Positions 24,149 to 35,300 of a stretch of DNA of 64,000 nucleotides are shown here, piece by piece. The notes under the pieces were generated by a model. That model had not been told where the DNA came from. It searched no databases and saw only the letters and a program-made list of their open reading frames with translations. The stretch comes from Tubulanus polymorphus (lineage: Eukaryota > Nemertea > Palaeonemertea > Tubulaniformes > Tubulanidae), in NCBI RefSeq assembly GCF_964204645.1, contig NC_134026.1:1860001-1924000 (forward strand), written 5' to 3'. The position numbers and the translations under genes were made by a program. Within the stretch, counting starts at the first letter, position 1. Each line of letters opens with the position of its first letter.

Positions 24149-25873
24149 ATGGCGCAGAAATCAGAAAATTCGCCGACGCTGCTGTGGCTTGGATCTTCGG
24201 TTTATTTGAAGGATTATAGAGCTAATTACAACACTCCGAATATCGTTAAAGTTACGAAAGGCGAATATCTTCATTTGGGAACAAAGGATGAAGCCAATTC
24301 GTCGAACCCGAACAGACAAGATGAAGCTTATCTTCACAAGGTGCAGAGAATATCGAAAGTGTTGGCGGTTAATATGAAACATAGTCACGACGCGATGAAG
24401 ATAGTGCAAACTAACCAGAAATTAGCGATACCGGTATCTTATCGAGGTTGGTTCGAAGCTCTTTCCGAAGAAGGACGACAAATTCGACCTATCAGATCAA
24501 TTACTGAACTAATTCGAGTCTCGCCTCATACATGTCTCGTCCGCGAAGATATCCGCGGTTATACTTGTAAGGATAACGGTGAAATATCGTTGGATCATTA
24601 TCGCATCGTGAAAGCAGGTGAAACTCTGACTCTGTTCGGAGTGATAAACGCGACAGCAAATAAACAAAAGCAAACGACACAAATTCGTTTTTTGCGCTGC
24701 TTGGACGAAAATGGACAAACTGTTCAGTTCAGTGCCGAACAAAAGGGTACGTTTAGTCCAGTGGCCGCTCGTAATATAAGCGGTGTACATAATATCAAGA
24801 GTATCATATCGAACTTTCGTTTGCCCGTGACTGTGCATTTGGCGTACGGGCCTCGTCCCCGAACTGGTGATAAAATCAAATTCAGCGGTATTGTGCGTTT
24901 ATTGTATGTTTATGATGAAGAAATTGCGTTCACGTGTTCATTAACGGGCAATGAAAGAATGCTGCCGATTCCGACTCACGTACCCTTGAAGATTTTGCCG
25001 TCTGCAAATTTCGAAGAGATCAAGAATTCGCCCGAAATGAGACAGGTGAATACGAGATGCGGTAAAATGGCCCAAAGTTACTTGAACAGCATTCATGTTT
25101 TGTACGACGTAGCTGTTGATTTGCCCGAAGAGGCCCCAAAACAGAATCATCCCGCAATCCGACAACCACAGAGTCCACAGCCTCCCGAACCAGAAATCCC
25201 GGATAAAGTTACTCAACTGCCTAAAGACGAAGAAGACCAACTTTTCGACGAGGTTGAAGATATCTATCTGTACGTAGTGCGTTACGGTATCAAACCACCC
25301 GAAGGCCTCGTTAAGAGACATAACTGGTCTGAACATGACAATTGGGAAGAGCCTATTTATCAAACGCTTCATAAAAAACCAAAAAACAAAGACAAAGACC
25401 AACCGCAAAAACTACAAAAATCTATGGAATCTGGAGGACATAACAAGGTCTTTCGTTTTCATCGACCGAAACAGGATACTGCAGAACCTGTCTGTACAGT
25501 AATACACATGAGTAAAGAAGAGAAATTCGATCAGGTTGATTCATTAGGTGATATACCATTAATGATACCTCAACAACCACCACCATTACCGGCTCGAAAA
25601 TACGAACGATCGCACAGTGTCGGAGATATCGTCGAACCTTCACCACTCGACCGTAAACAAAAGCCAAACGCGGATGTTTCTAGGCGCAAATCCAACCCTG
25701 CCATCTTCCGTATATTCGGAGCGAAAAAGAAAACGAAATTGAAAACTATAAAAGCGTCCTCGCATGATAGCAGTGACGGCAGTAGTAGCCCTCAGAGTCC
25801 GGGTGGTTCAGGAGACAGCGATGAGAAGGTTCAAAAGGTCCGCAGAAACAGTAGAGTGAATATGTACTTATAG
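24149..25873 (+). CDS. CABIT-domain adaptor protein, GAREM/THEMIS-like, single exon
   Basis: 574 residues in one uninterrupted exon. The first ~330 residues look like a two-lobed CABIT domain: IPVSYRGWFEAL near residue 95 matches the IPV.Y.G.F..L signature of GAREM/THEMIS, and FRLPVTVHLAYGPRP near 225 matches the second-lobe RLPV.V motif. The rest is low in order: a Pro-rich segment, tyrosines in acidic settings (EDIYLYV, EEPIYQTL), a PPPLPARK SH3-type ligand, basic patches and Ser runs. That layout suits a cytoplasmic scaffold that is tyrosine-phosphorylated and bound by SH2/SH3 adaptors such as GRB2. Vertebrate GAREM has a C-terminal SAM domain; none is seen. The lack of introns, unlike its neighbours, raises the possibility of an old retrocopy. 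Exact orthology is not settled. Confidence 0.7.
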   Translation: MAQKSENSPTLLWLGSSVYLKDYRANYNTPNIVKVTKGEYLHLGTKDEANSSNPNRQDEAYLHKVQRISKVLAVNMKHSHDAMKIVQTNQKLAIPVSYRGWFEALSEEGRQIRPIRSITELIRVSPHTCLVREDIRGYTCKDNGEISLDHYRIVKAGETLTLFGVINATANKQKQTTQIRFLRCLDENGQTVQFSAEQKGTFSPVAARNISGVHNIKSIISNFRLPVTVHLAYGPRPRTGDKIKFSGIVRLLYVYDEEIAFTCSLTGNERMLPIPTHVPLKILPSANFEEIKNSPEMRQVNTRCGKMAQSYLNSIHVLYDVAVDLPEEAPKQNHPAIRQPQSPQPPEPEIPDKVTQLPKDEEDQLFDEVEDIYLYVVRYGIKPPEGLVKRHNWSEHDNWEEPIYQTLHKKPKNKDKDQPQKLQKSMESGGHNKVFRFHRPKQDTAEPVCTVIHMSKEEKFDQVDSLGDIPLMIPQQPPPLPARKYERSHSVGDIVEPSPLDRKQKPNADVSRRKSNPAIFRIFGAKKKTKLKTIKASSHDSSDGSSSPQSPGGSGDSDEKVQKVRRNSRVNMYL

Positions 25874-27678
25874 GATCATTTCGGATTTCTTCATTATTTT
25901 TCATTTTCGATGATATTCGTCGTGAAAACATACGCAAATAGGTTGCTTCATATATTTCATCTATACACGTCGTGACGCAAACAGGTTCCTGGTTTACAGG
26001 AAATTACAGATCATCAAAAATACAGTATAAAGACACCATTCTTCATGCGAACATTTGCAATAGAATGGTGGCTTGAAGGCTTTCTATTTTAATATGGCAC
26101 CAGTTTCATAGAATGGAAATATACATATCGTAAAAATAACTGAAAAGATCATAATCTGAAACTATAGAATTCAAATCAATTTGATTTTACGGTTTTAACA
26201 TAACTTTCTCAAATATCTGATGAAATGATCGGTCCTCGCCAGCTATGTGTGGCTTTACTGCACCGGCTATTGCAGCACTATTCATTTATGTATCTATGTA
26301 TGTAAGGATTTATTGTAGAAACTACACCTTTATGTGTTTAAAGAATTAACTAAACCATTTTATGTTGTTTTATTATGGAAATACAACAATGAACTAGTTG
26401 TATTTATATTCACTTGAGAAAATAAGTTTCATTGTTTCAATAAGAAAGGAAATCGATTACGAAAAGTTCGGCAACTTACAAAACGAACGGTTCTTTATGC
26501 CAGTTGGGGAATGAACTTAACCCAAGGTGATACTTGGACCAGTAGTTTTAAATTAGATCTGAGACTGGCTTAAGTTTGGTTAAAGTCGTCTTTGGGTTTT
26601 TAAGTCATAACTGTACGACTGACTCTTGGTCGGATTTCTCTAACCAGGGAGGGTTCACTCCTACCTCCCTGCTCCAACCAACGCCTATTGAACCATTCTA
26701 ATCACACGTAATACCTTCGCCTTTGTGATATTCATGTTGATATTCGAGTGAATAATTAATAAATAGATGGTTGGGATATGACTGGACTCTATGAGCTGAT
26801 TGAAAGTCTTTTAGAATTCACCCACTGAGTGAATTATTTCCTCTGTAACGACTCCTACACAGTTGTATTACAATCCTATCAATGACTCAGCTTGCGAGAG
26901 ATCCCGAAATTCAAAAGACAATAATGAAAACTAATATAGGATATGTACAATTTTATTAATAAAGTTCTTTGCTGTGACTATTATACAAATCTAGGTCAGT
27001 TCTAATACAGGAAAATATTCTAAATTTTGATGACATGACGCAAAAATAATTCGCAAAACATTAATAATAATTACACCAGATGTAAACATTGTTTATACAT
27101 ATGCACGGACCAGAAATCTTTCATAAATAATTATCTATTTCGATAATAATGATTTAAAACCAAATAAATAAATAATTTTCGTTATTCACTGTATATATGT
27201 ATGTATGTATGTAGATCAACAGGCGTTTCCAAGAGCTTTTGAAAACTGGTTTAATGCAATAAGTCAGTCTGTAAAGAAACCTGACATGAATATCTCTTTC
27301 CTATTGACATCTATTTTACGAATTCAAGCTCGCACCAAATAAGGAGCTAATAAAGAAACTTGCTCAGAATAATTATAGAAATAGTGCTTGTATTGATGTA
27401 CTTACACGTATGGTAAATCGTGTATCAACAAGGAAATAAATATAATTTTGATTGCCACATATTTACATTAGAATTATATCAAACATGTTACACCAGAACT
27501 CTCATATATACCATTTAACATATATTTTCGAAAAGCTGCAAAAAAAAAATCTGATGAGACAAGATTTTTGAAGCGACAAAGTTCGGTCTATTTTTCGTGA
27601 AATTCAGCACCTTACAGCATGATTTTTTCTTGTATTCATCACGAATTAAATGAATCTATTGAGATTGTTTTATGCGAA
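25874..27678. other. Intergenic: 3' flank of the CABIT gene and of VPS28
   Basis: Holds the MITE relative near 26,500, AATAAA near 26,758, and a short TATG microsatellite at about 27,191-27,214. No gene seen. Confidence 0.5.
26500..26635. mobile_element. Diverged MITE of the GCCAGTTG family
   Basis: Contains GCCAGTTGGGGA, TTGGACCAG, GACTGGCTTAAG and TTAAGTCATAACTG, which parallel the element at 4780-4922. Ends are decayed, so the limits are approximate. Confidence 0.45.
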
Positions 27679-29385
27679 TCACGAGGCTGTATGTAACACA
27701 CGGTTAAAGTCATTATACGCCGATTCTAGATCGAATAACATCTGTCGCACTTGGTTATCATCTAATTCATCGCTAACCTGCATCTGACTGAGAGTTGACA
27801 ACCTGAAATCGATAAACACATCCAATCAGAAATCATTCCAACAACAACTAATTTCTACTCTTTTATACGCATAATATACAGTGGACTCTTTCTTACTCCT
27901 GATTACAGTCAATTATTTCAAAATCTCTGACAATTTGGCTGATAATTTGGCTCCTACGATTTGACCAATGCCTTACCAAATAAGGCAGGGCTGTTCTACG
28001 GCTTGTATGAAGTGGAAGAATGACAAAACCTTACCATTGTTCTACTTTGTCTTTGCCTTCGAAGTCATTTGGTAATATACTTAATGCACTCATACTTTCC
28101 ATCAGCTCTTTAACATCGGGATAGATCTGAAACAGTCGTGGAAAATAATGTCATCTGAGAGATGTGAAATCATCGATTTCAACCGAGAACAGTAGGTTTA
28201 ATAGGTTTACCTGATCCATTGCTTTAATCTCGAGACGAAGTTTATCCATCACAGTTATAAAGAGCTGGAAAAATTACACACATTTAAAGCAACGTAAAAT
28301 TCTCTATATTCACCACAGATTCCAAGAAAACATATTCAAAACACTTACAGATACAATATCGGCAATACATTTGATGCTTGTATTGCCTTTGTCATCTTTA
28401 ATCGTAATTGGGCGATCTTCTTTTATCCTTTCTAAAGCTGCAGGACAATCAAGCTAAAATAACAAGAACATTACAAACTACAATCATTTTTTTTACTTTG
28501 ATTTTAATGTCATAAAACCATTAATCGAGTTCAACTTTCAATAAAAGTTCTTTCACGCATTCTTCAAAGGTAATAAAAAGTGTAATTAAGCCTTTGTCTC
28601 TTTCACAAAATAAAATGCAAACTGTACCTTCATTTTCTTTGTGAATGCCTCAACTGTCGGAAATTCATCGTTTTGGACTTGACGAAATGCAGCTTTATAT
28701 TGCACTAATAGTTTTGAACACGCAGCAGTATATCTGTAACATAGAGTAACAATAATCAGAATACATGATCGTAAGGCTCACTGAAAATTGGTACAATCTC
28801 GTACTTACTCTTTTGGGGTTACTGCGTCTTTTATATAGGCTTTCTCTAGACATTGTAGAGTATTAATAACAGCAAATAAATCAGCCATGTTGTCATACCT
28901 GTGAATTGATATATGTATCCAGAAAAGTTACTGAATAACTTTTATCCCAATTTCCACAATTAATGATTTGGCAAATCGATTCATAAGGGTACCTACTTTT
29001 CTCGTTCTTTGCCTGTTTTGTACAGTTTCACCTCCTGTCAAATGAGTAAATGAATTGAAGAACTTTTTAAGAAATCGTTAGCAGGCTTTTTGACTGGTCC
29101 AAAATTCTTGTATAGGCCTAATTACTTACCTCATATAATTCGGGTCTATTTTGAGCTACAAAATAGAAGATACAGACCAATAATTAGCTGTGGCTGACTC
29201 GGGCGGTTGGCATTAAAGAGGTTTTGTTTGTGACCAAATTATCGGTGGAAAGCTTTTAAAATCGGATGAGCTTATACCAACTGGTGGTGGTGGTTAGTGA
29301 TCATATCCTAGCATGAAACTAAACCACCACCACGACAGTCAGACTTACCAGCATTAGGGCCTGAAGTGGTTATTCCAGCAAACAT
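27679..29385 (-). CDS. VPS28: VPS28, ESCRT-I subunit
   Basis: Sorts ubiquitinated membrane proteins into multivesicular bodies as part of ESCRT-I, binding TSG101 through its N-terminal part and ESCRT-II/III through its C-terminal helical bundle. Nine exons on the minus strand: 29349-29385, 29130-29155, 28997-29034, 28809-28898, 28628-28733, 28349-28453, 28211-28264, 28035-28126, 27679-27802. All are GT..AG, phases agree, and together they give 223 residues against 221 in human. Diagnostic stretches: [59 protein letters not shown] and [20 protein letters not shown] near the end. ATG at 29385 (MFAGITTSG), stop TGA at 27681-27679. It is divergent from ANKRD66, with 650 bp between the start codons. 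Confidence 0.97.
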
Positions 29386-30035
29386 ATCTTCTTTTTCGGC
29401 AAAGAAGCGTAAATTACACTAAATCTAAATGAAAATATGAAATTGAGGTAATTGAAGAATCTATTTGATGAACAAGAGTATGAAGAGCCAGAGATTTAAG
29501 GAAAATCATATATTTTTCAAAATTTCAATAACGACATGGCACTTTGGATATTCTAAAATTGATATATTTACGTACTGAATATGGATATTCTGCAACTGCT
29601 ATATACCATACAGTCAGTAGGCTTCGTAAGAAGTGCTTTTAACAAATGTCAATTTTCTAACATTAAAAAAACGAAACCCGGAAGTAAACTGTGAAATGAA
29701 GAAAGTTACGCCAATCAATCTCTGAAACGAATAGGTTCGAATCCTGTTCAAATTGCCACATTTTTTATTCGTGTCCATATCTTACACAATAATGAATAAC
29801 CCATTTTTCAAAATCTTGCTTTAAATGATAATGTAAATATAGGCCTACTCTTAGATCTATTTCGTTGCATGCGTTGCTGTTTCATGAAAATCCTATAGGT
29901 GGCAGAGTGTTTTGTTATGACAACTGTCAACCATAACAAAGCCATGTGGACAGTACCTGTCAATTTAATCAGCTTTAGAAATCCATAGCAACACAGACTC
30001 AACTAATTGGTATATCATCTAAAAGTCTGAAAGAA
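29386..30035. other. Divergent promoter region of VPS28 and ANKRD66
   Basis: 650 bp between divergent starts. Includes a tRNA-like T-arm (AGGTTCGAATCCT near 29,732) followed by TTTTTT, without a convincing cloverleaf. No TATA or CRE recognised. Confidence 0.4.
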
Positions 30036-30775
30036 ATGACAGACAACCTTGCAGGACTGGTGTTACACGAAGCTGCAACTTTGGGTGATTATGATTCATT
30101 GGAAGAGTATCTATCCAGTGGGAAATATGACGTGAATTTGAAAGACGCAGAATGGGGTTTCAGAACCCCGTTACATTGGGCATGTACGAAGGGTATGTAG
30201 AATGTGACTTTTAACATGTGCAAGAAATGAATGAAAACGAAGAAAAAAATGTATTCATATGTTTTATTGTATCTTCGCTGCAGTTGTTCCTTTTTCAAAT
30301 CGTCTAGGGTTAGCCTACAGCTTATCTTTTTATCATTACAGGTTACGTAGAATGCATTCGTTTGTTATTAGAATACGGAGCAAAAGGAACATCCAGAATG
30401 GTAGATGGTTGGACACCTGCTCATTGTGCTGCAGAAGCCGGAAAACTCACTTCGTTAAGGGCCCTACATACGGCACATGTTCCTATGAATAAAACGAGCA
30501 AATATGGAGACACACCAAAACGAATCGCTGAAATATATGGTTTTGATGATTGCGTTAAGTATTTAGAAATGTTAGTAATAGCTGATCTTTTTATGGCGAT
30601 TGTGTTGGTAATGCAACAGCTTCGTTTGATCATTCTCGACAATTTATCATATTTGAATGATCAATCTACTTTCGACAGGGCTGAACAAGAAGACAAAGAG
30701 AGACGAGTCAAACATCGGCTTCCAGATGACGATGGGAACGATACAGATCCAGATACGTTAGAGGACATGTATTGA
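30036..30775 (+). CDS. ANKRD66: Ankyrin repeat domain protein 66-like
   Basis: Three exons, 30036-30192, 30342-30570 and 30679-30775, give 160 residues. Ankyrin-type segments: [60 protein letters not shown] and GDTPKRIAEIYG. The last and the [12 protein letters not shown] segment are typical of ANKRD66, a small protein of unknown function. The third exon is acidic and ends DPDTLEDMY. Intron 2 (30571-30678, GTTAGT..CGACAG) is 108 bp and has no stop in frame, so an unspliced message would insert 36 hydrophobic residues. Splicing is preferred because it joins YLEM to AEQEDKE, as in vertebrate ANKRD66. A poly(A) signal lies 76 bp after the stop. Confidence 0.85.
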
Positions 30776-30850
30776 AAGTGATGTGAAAACCCCGAGGACA
30801 CTTCAAGCATCCATGATGATAATTGCATTTATGTTTAGTAATTGTACATG

Positions 30851-30856
30851 AATAAA
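30851..30856 (+). terminator. Poly(A) signal of ANKRD66
   Basis: AATAAA about 76 bp after the ANKRD66 stop codon. Confidence 0.7.
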
Positions 30857-30927
30857 ATTCATACTCAAAAGTTTTCTTTCGTTTTTGTGTATGCCGTCCA
30901 TCCTTTTTCGCAATATGACTATCATAT

Positions 30928-30965
30928 CCTTAGCAGGGATTCGAACCTAATGGTATCTTGGCGTA
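30928..30965 (-). repeat. Repeat with pol III B-box-like core, copy 1
   Basis: GCAGGGATTCGAACCTAATGG then TATCTTGGCG; shares its core with 52,080. No tRNA cloverleaf. Confidence 0.35.
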
Positions 30966-32079
30966 TTTATCTTAACTGGAGAAATAAGTAGAAATAGGAT
31001 ACTTACATATAATATTATCTTTATTTCAGTTCATACACAATCGCAAAAGAACAAATAATAATGTATATATGTGTAAGCACCATATGAACAAATATAATTA
31101 CCATCCGGTATTATAAATCTATATATATATAAATCTATATATATTTGACAACAGAAATGATCATATAATCATCATTAGATGTTTCTAAAACATTGAAATG
31201 AAATATATCTACCGGAAAATATCACTTTAAGCACAGAATATATAAGCTCTTTTAATAGTCGACAGTTCAATGGAATCCATATTACCGTTATTCACTTTTC
31301 ATAGAAATAAGAAATTTAAAATGCATATACACATATCATGATAAAATAATGCTTTAAAATAGTTTAAGCACTAATATACAAACACCAGAGCTTATGGATT
31401 ATCACAACCTGCAGGTCAGCATTCATTACACAAGGTAATGGCAAATGATATACAATTGTATAGATTTTCGAAAATGTAAATATGTATATATGTATGCACA
31501 TGCAGTCAGTAAAAAAAATGTATGTTTTTCGGCACATTTTTATAAATTTTGCAAATGATTGTACGGGACTTACTACAGTGTGGTATTATTCAAATATCTG
31601 ATGATGAGATATGGAATGATTTTGCAGGACAACCAAAACGTTTACAAACAGGAACAAATCTGAGCAACAGTTGACCAGTGAATCAACAGACCTAAGTCAT
31701 TTTGACATTTGATTCATCACCAAAACATAACGTTATAAATGCTTAAATTCTCTACTTTAGAACATGTCAGTCAGATACTGATTGAAATGCTCAGGGAATG
31801 TGACACGCTGAAAATTGTCTTGCTTGTTCAAGTCTAATGTATAAAAAACGTTAATAATATAGATATTAAAGATATAATTTGATATACAACAGCAGCATAG
31901 ATAGCAAAGACTCATATAGATACGTTCGAAATATATTTGCATATCATTCTCCATATAAGGTAAATAACATGTGGTCATGCATAAAATGAAGCAAAATACC
32001 ATAAAATGGTGAAATACCACATGTACTTCATAATGGTAACTGAATATTCATGGAATTTAGGTTAGTAATTCCCTGTATT

Positions 32080-32126
32080 AGCAGCAGCGGCGGCGGAAGC
32101 AGCAGCGGCAGCAGCCGCAGCAGCAA
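32080..32126 (-). repeat. Interrupted CTG/CCG trinucleotide tract in the presumed BCR 3' UTR
   Basis: Plus strand reads AGCAGCAGCGGCGGCGGAAGC and on to about 32,126; in the BCR message it is CUG/CCG, about 230 bp after the stop. Interruptions (GGA, CGC) should limit its instability. Confidence 0.6.
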
Positions 32127-32358
32127 TAAAAAGTAATCCTAAAAAACTAAACCAAGAACTGAATAGTTCAAAGTATGACATAGTTTAGCTATACATGTTT
32201 GTATATACACAGTATAGGGAATGTTTAAAAATCTTAGTTCATCTTAAACACAGGTCTGAATAACCAATTTTTTCGAATAAGGCAATGGTTTAACAAATAC
32301 TTCATATATAATAATATATCTGTTATCATTATGATATACCGTATCTGTTTATCTATAA

Positions 32359-35300
32359 CTAGATCAGATTTTCTCTGGTGGGTCTGGACAGTGAGTCTTC
32401 ACAACTGAAATCCTTTCCAGCTTTAATCATTTCAAGAAATGTTAACAGAATACTCGATTGACTCATCATCGACTTAGTAGCAGACAACATAGCAAGCGGA
32501 GAAGTGTCTTCCGTTTCAGGTACAGCCGGCCGTAAAAGAGTCGGCCCAAATACAGTAGCCAGGTTTTGAGTTGTCATCTTGTTGATGTCATCTTTATCAC
32601 TGACGTTGACCAGATGTCTCAGAATGAATAACGCGGTGTGATAGTTCGGTTCTGGAAGTTGTTTAAATAATGCTAACATGCATCTTTCTTTCGCAGCAGG
32701 ATCGACCAGACCTAAAATTACGACATAATTTCAGTGAATATCGAAATTCGTACTGAATTCAATTCAAACATTGAATACGTTTGTATTACCTTGACCCTGA
32801 ACGAAATTGATGTATAGATTATCGGTAAACAATGATTCTGGGAGTTCGCGGAAATACAGTTTTATGAGACCGGTAACTGCATTAATGTCTGCCAGTGTTA
32901 ATTGCTTCAGACCAATACTGACATCTGGATTATAAAATAAGAGCAAGGTACAGTCAGAAAGATTTGAATAATACAATTTTCAATTTCAACTGAATGAACT
33001 ATTTACTTTTATCAAGCTGTTTTTTGAGGTTCTGAATATCTGAAGTAACACCAGACACTCGGTATATGCCGACCTCATCCATTCCTATTCATAACAAACA
33101 ATATGGCGACCATTTAACAAATGAATATCTGATGGTATGTTTGCATGTACATCTACAATCGAAGCACAGTGAACCCCCGATATACCGCCCTCCCATTTAT
33201 CGCCACCCCCAATGTACATCTTAATACAAATGCATAGTAAAACACCCCCGATACACCGCCATACTCTCTATACCACCAAAATCGAGCTGCACCGATGTGG
33301 CCGGTATATCGGGGGTTGACTGTACATATCTACTTACCTCTAGTCTCTATTTCACGAACGCAAGCTTTGACAACAGATGGGACATCATTGCGCTCACGGC
33401 TATAATACAAAACATACATTTAAAATATTCTGCTTTATCAGATATCATGTAAATCGATGTCAATTTGTCGGTGTTTTTTAGACTTTCCAGTTTTTGCGGT
33501 TATAAAATGAAAATTTGAAAAGATACAACCAAAGACAAGAATAGTAACTTACGCAGTGATGCGACCCAAAGGAGTTCCAAAAAGAGCACTTTTGATTTTT
33601 GAGACATTTCGTTTGATAGTATTTGAACTGCTTGTGTATTTGACAGAGACAACCACATTCACCTAAAATAGAATCAACAATGATATATCTATACAAAGGC
33701 AACATTACAATAGAAATAAGATCTTGTGTCTTTTTTTACTCACTGCTTGTTGCAGATTGATCGTGTATTTCACATAGTTTCTCGACAGCCAAGATTTACT
33801 GAGTTCTAATGCGCCTCTACCGATGAGATTATCCTGATCAGCAGACGTTTGATGATAGCACAAAACGCGTAATGTTTGTGAAGAGTCCAGAGGCAATTCA
33901 AAATCCTACGTAAATTAAGCATGGATTAAAGGAATTTCGCATTAGCGTACATGTACATAACAGAGAATACAAACAAGACTTATCTATGTATGGTACCTGA
34001 TTCCAGTAAGGATTTCCAACTATTGTATTCGTTCGAGCAAGAACTGAAAACTGTCCGAATGAATCGACTTCCAGTGTACAGTAAGTAGCTGCAGGTTCCT
34101 TCATGTTTTCGATATGATGAATGGTGACATTCAACATACCATTAATGACCTCCTCATCTTTGCCTACGAAAAATACATGTGAAATAAGCTTGCTAATTTA
34201 TATTCTCAATCAGTAAACTACCGGGGTATATGTAAATATTTCTATCTTACCTTCCTGTATTAGGATAGTTCCAAGATTATTCACTTTAATCTATATTTGA
34301 AGATTTTTGAAAATATTTTCAATTTTAATAAACATGAAAAATAAGGATACAGGTAGGTTCAGTTTATTTCAGAATAGTAAAAGAAGTTTACCTGTCGACA
34401 AGAATTGATCAGTGACTGAACCTCAAAAACACTGAAGTAATTTTGCCGAGGTCTGGCAACTGAAAATGATTTCGACGATTCATTGAATACTGAAAACAGA
34501 TATGCGTAGATTTCAGTGAAAATACACTGCGGCTAGTGTATTCAAATGATAAGATGAATACGTCACGTATGTAGAAGTATGACTAGATTGATAAATAGGA
34601 ATTACCTTTTTTCTGAGTGACAGCTATGGCTTCTCTCCACTCATCTCGTTCATAGTCAGAAGTCATCAGCAATGTGTAGGCTTTTCCATGTTTATTAGTT
34701 ACTTTAAATGCCAGAGTTGGTGAAGCGAGGACAAGGTTACATTTCTAAAGAGTAGAAATAATCAAACAACTGCATAAATCAGAGAGTGCTTGTACACATG
34801 AAATATGTATCTACATACATCTACTTTGAACACCTCTGTTCACAAACCCGTACTTACAGCTTCAATCAGTTTCTTGCGCAGTCGATCAACCTTACTGCTC
34901 ACCATTGACCAGACCTTGTCTCCTCTACCAGCTTGATCTTCTTTATCTATTTCATATTTTAATTCATGTTTATACTGTTTCACTTTCTTTCGAAGACTTT
35001 CTACGTCTTGTTTGTTTTTTGTCTCCAGATCTTCATCAACTGCACAAAATAAGTCAATAACATGTGTGTAAAACTGCATTATTCAGGATTGTGTTCAAGT
35101 TGTTTCTTTGAATGCTGTCACAAATTAACAGATGACAAAAACTCAATTTCAAGAGAAAGCTACATCGACAATTATGGATTACTGGCATATACTGTAATAT
35201 TGACACTGCACCAACACCAGACCATTGAAATTGTTAAGAAATTTATGATTTGAAAAAATAATCAATTGATCCAATAAAGCAATTCTGCTGTACCATATAT

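Larger units (their letters stand above)
30857..32358. other. Intergenic and presumed BCR 3' UTR
   Basis: AT-rich; contains the B-box-like repeat near 30,935, AT microsatellites near 31,120 and the trinucleotide tract at 32,080. No gene seen. Confidence 0.45.

Noticed and set aside
29650-29765. A tRNA gene between VPS28 and ANKRD66
   Set aside because: A good T-arm and TTTTTT are present, but there is no A box, anticodon arm or correctly spaced acceptor stem.
30679-30775. ANKRD66 read through intron 2 as one long exon
   Set aside because: The in-between peptide is hydrophobic and unlike the family, while splicing restores YLEM-AEQEDKE; kept only as a possible retained form.
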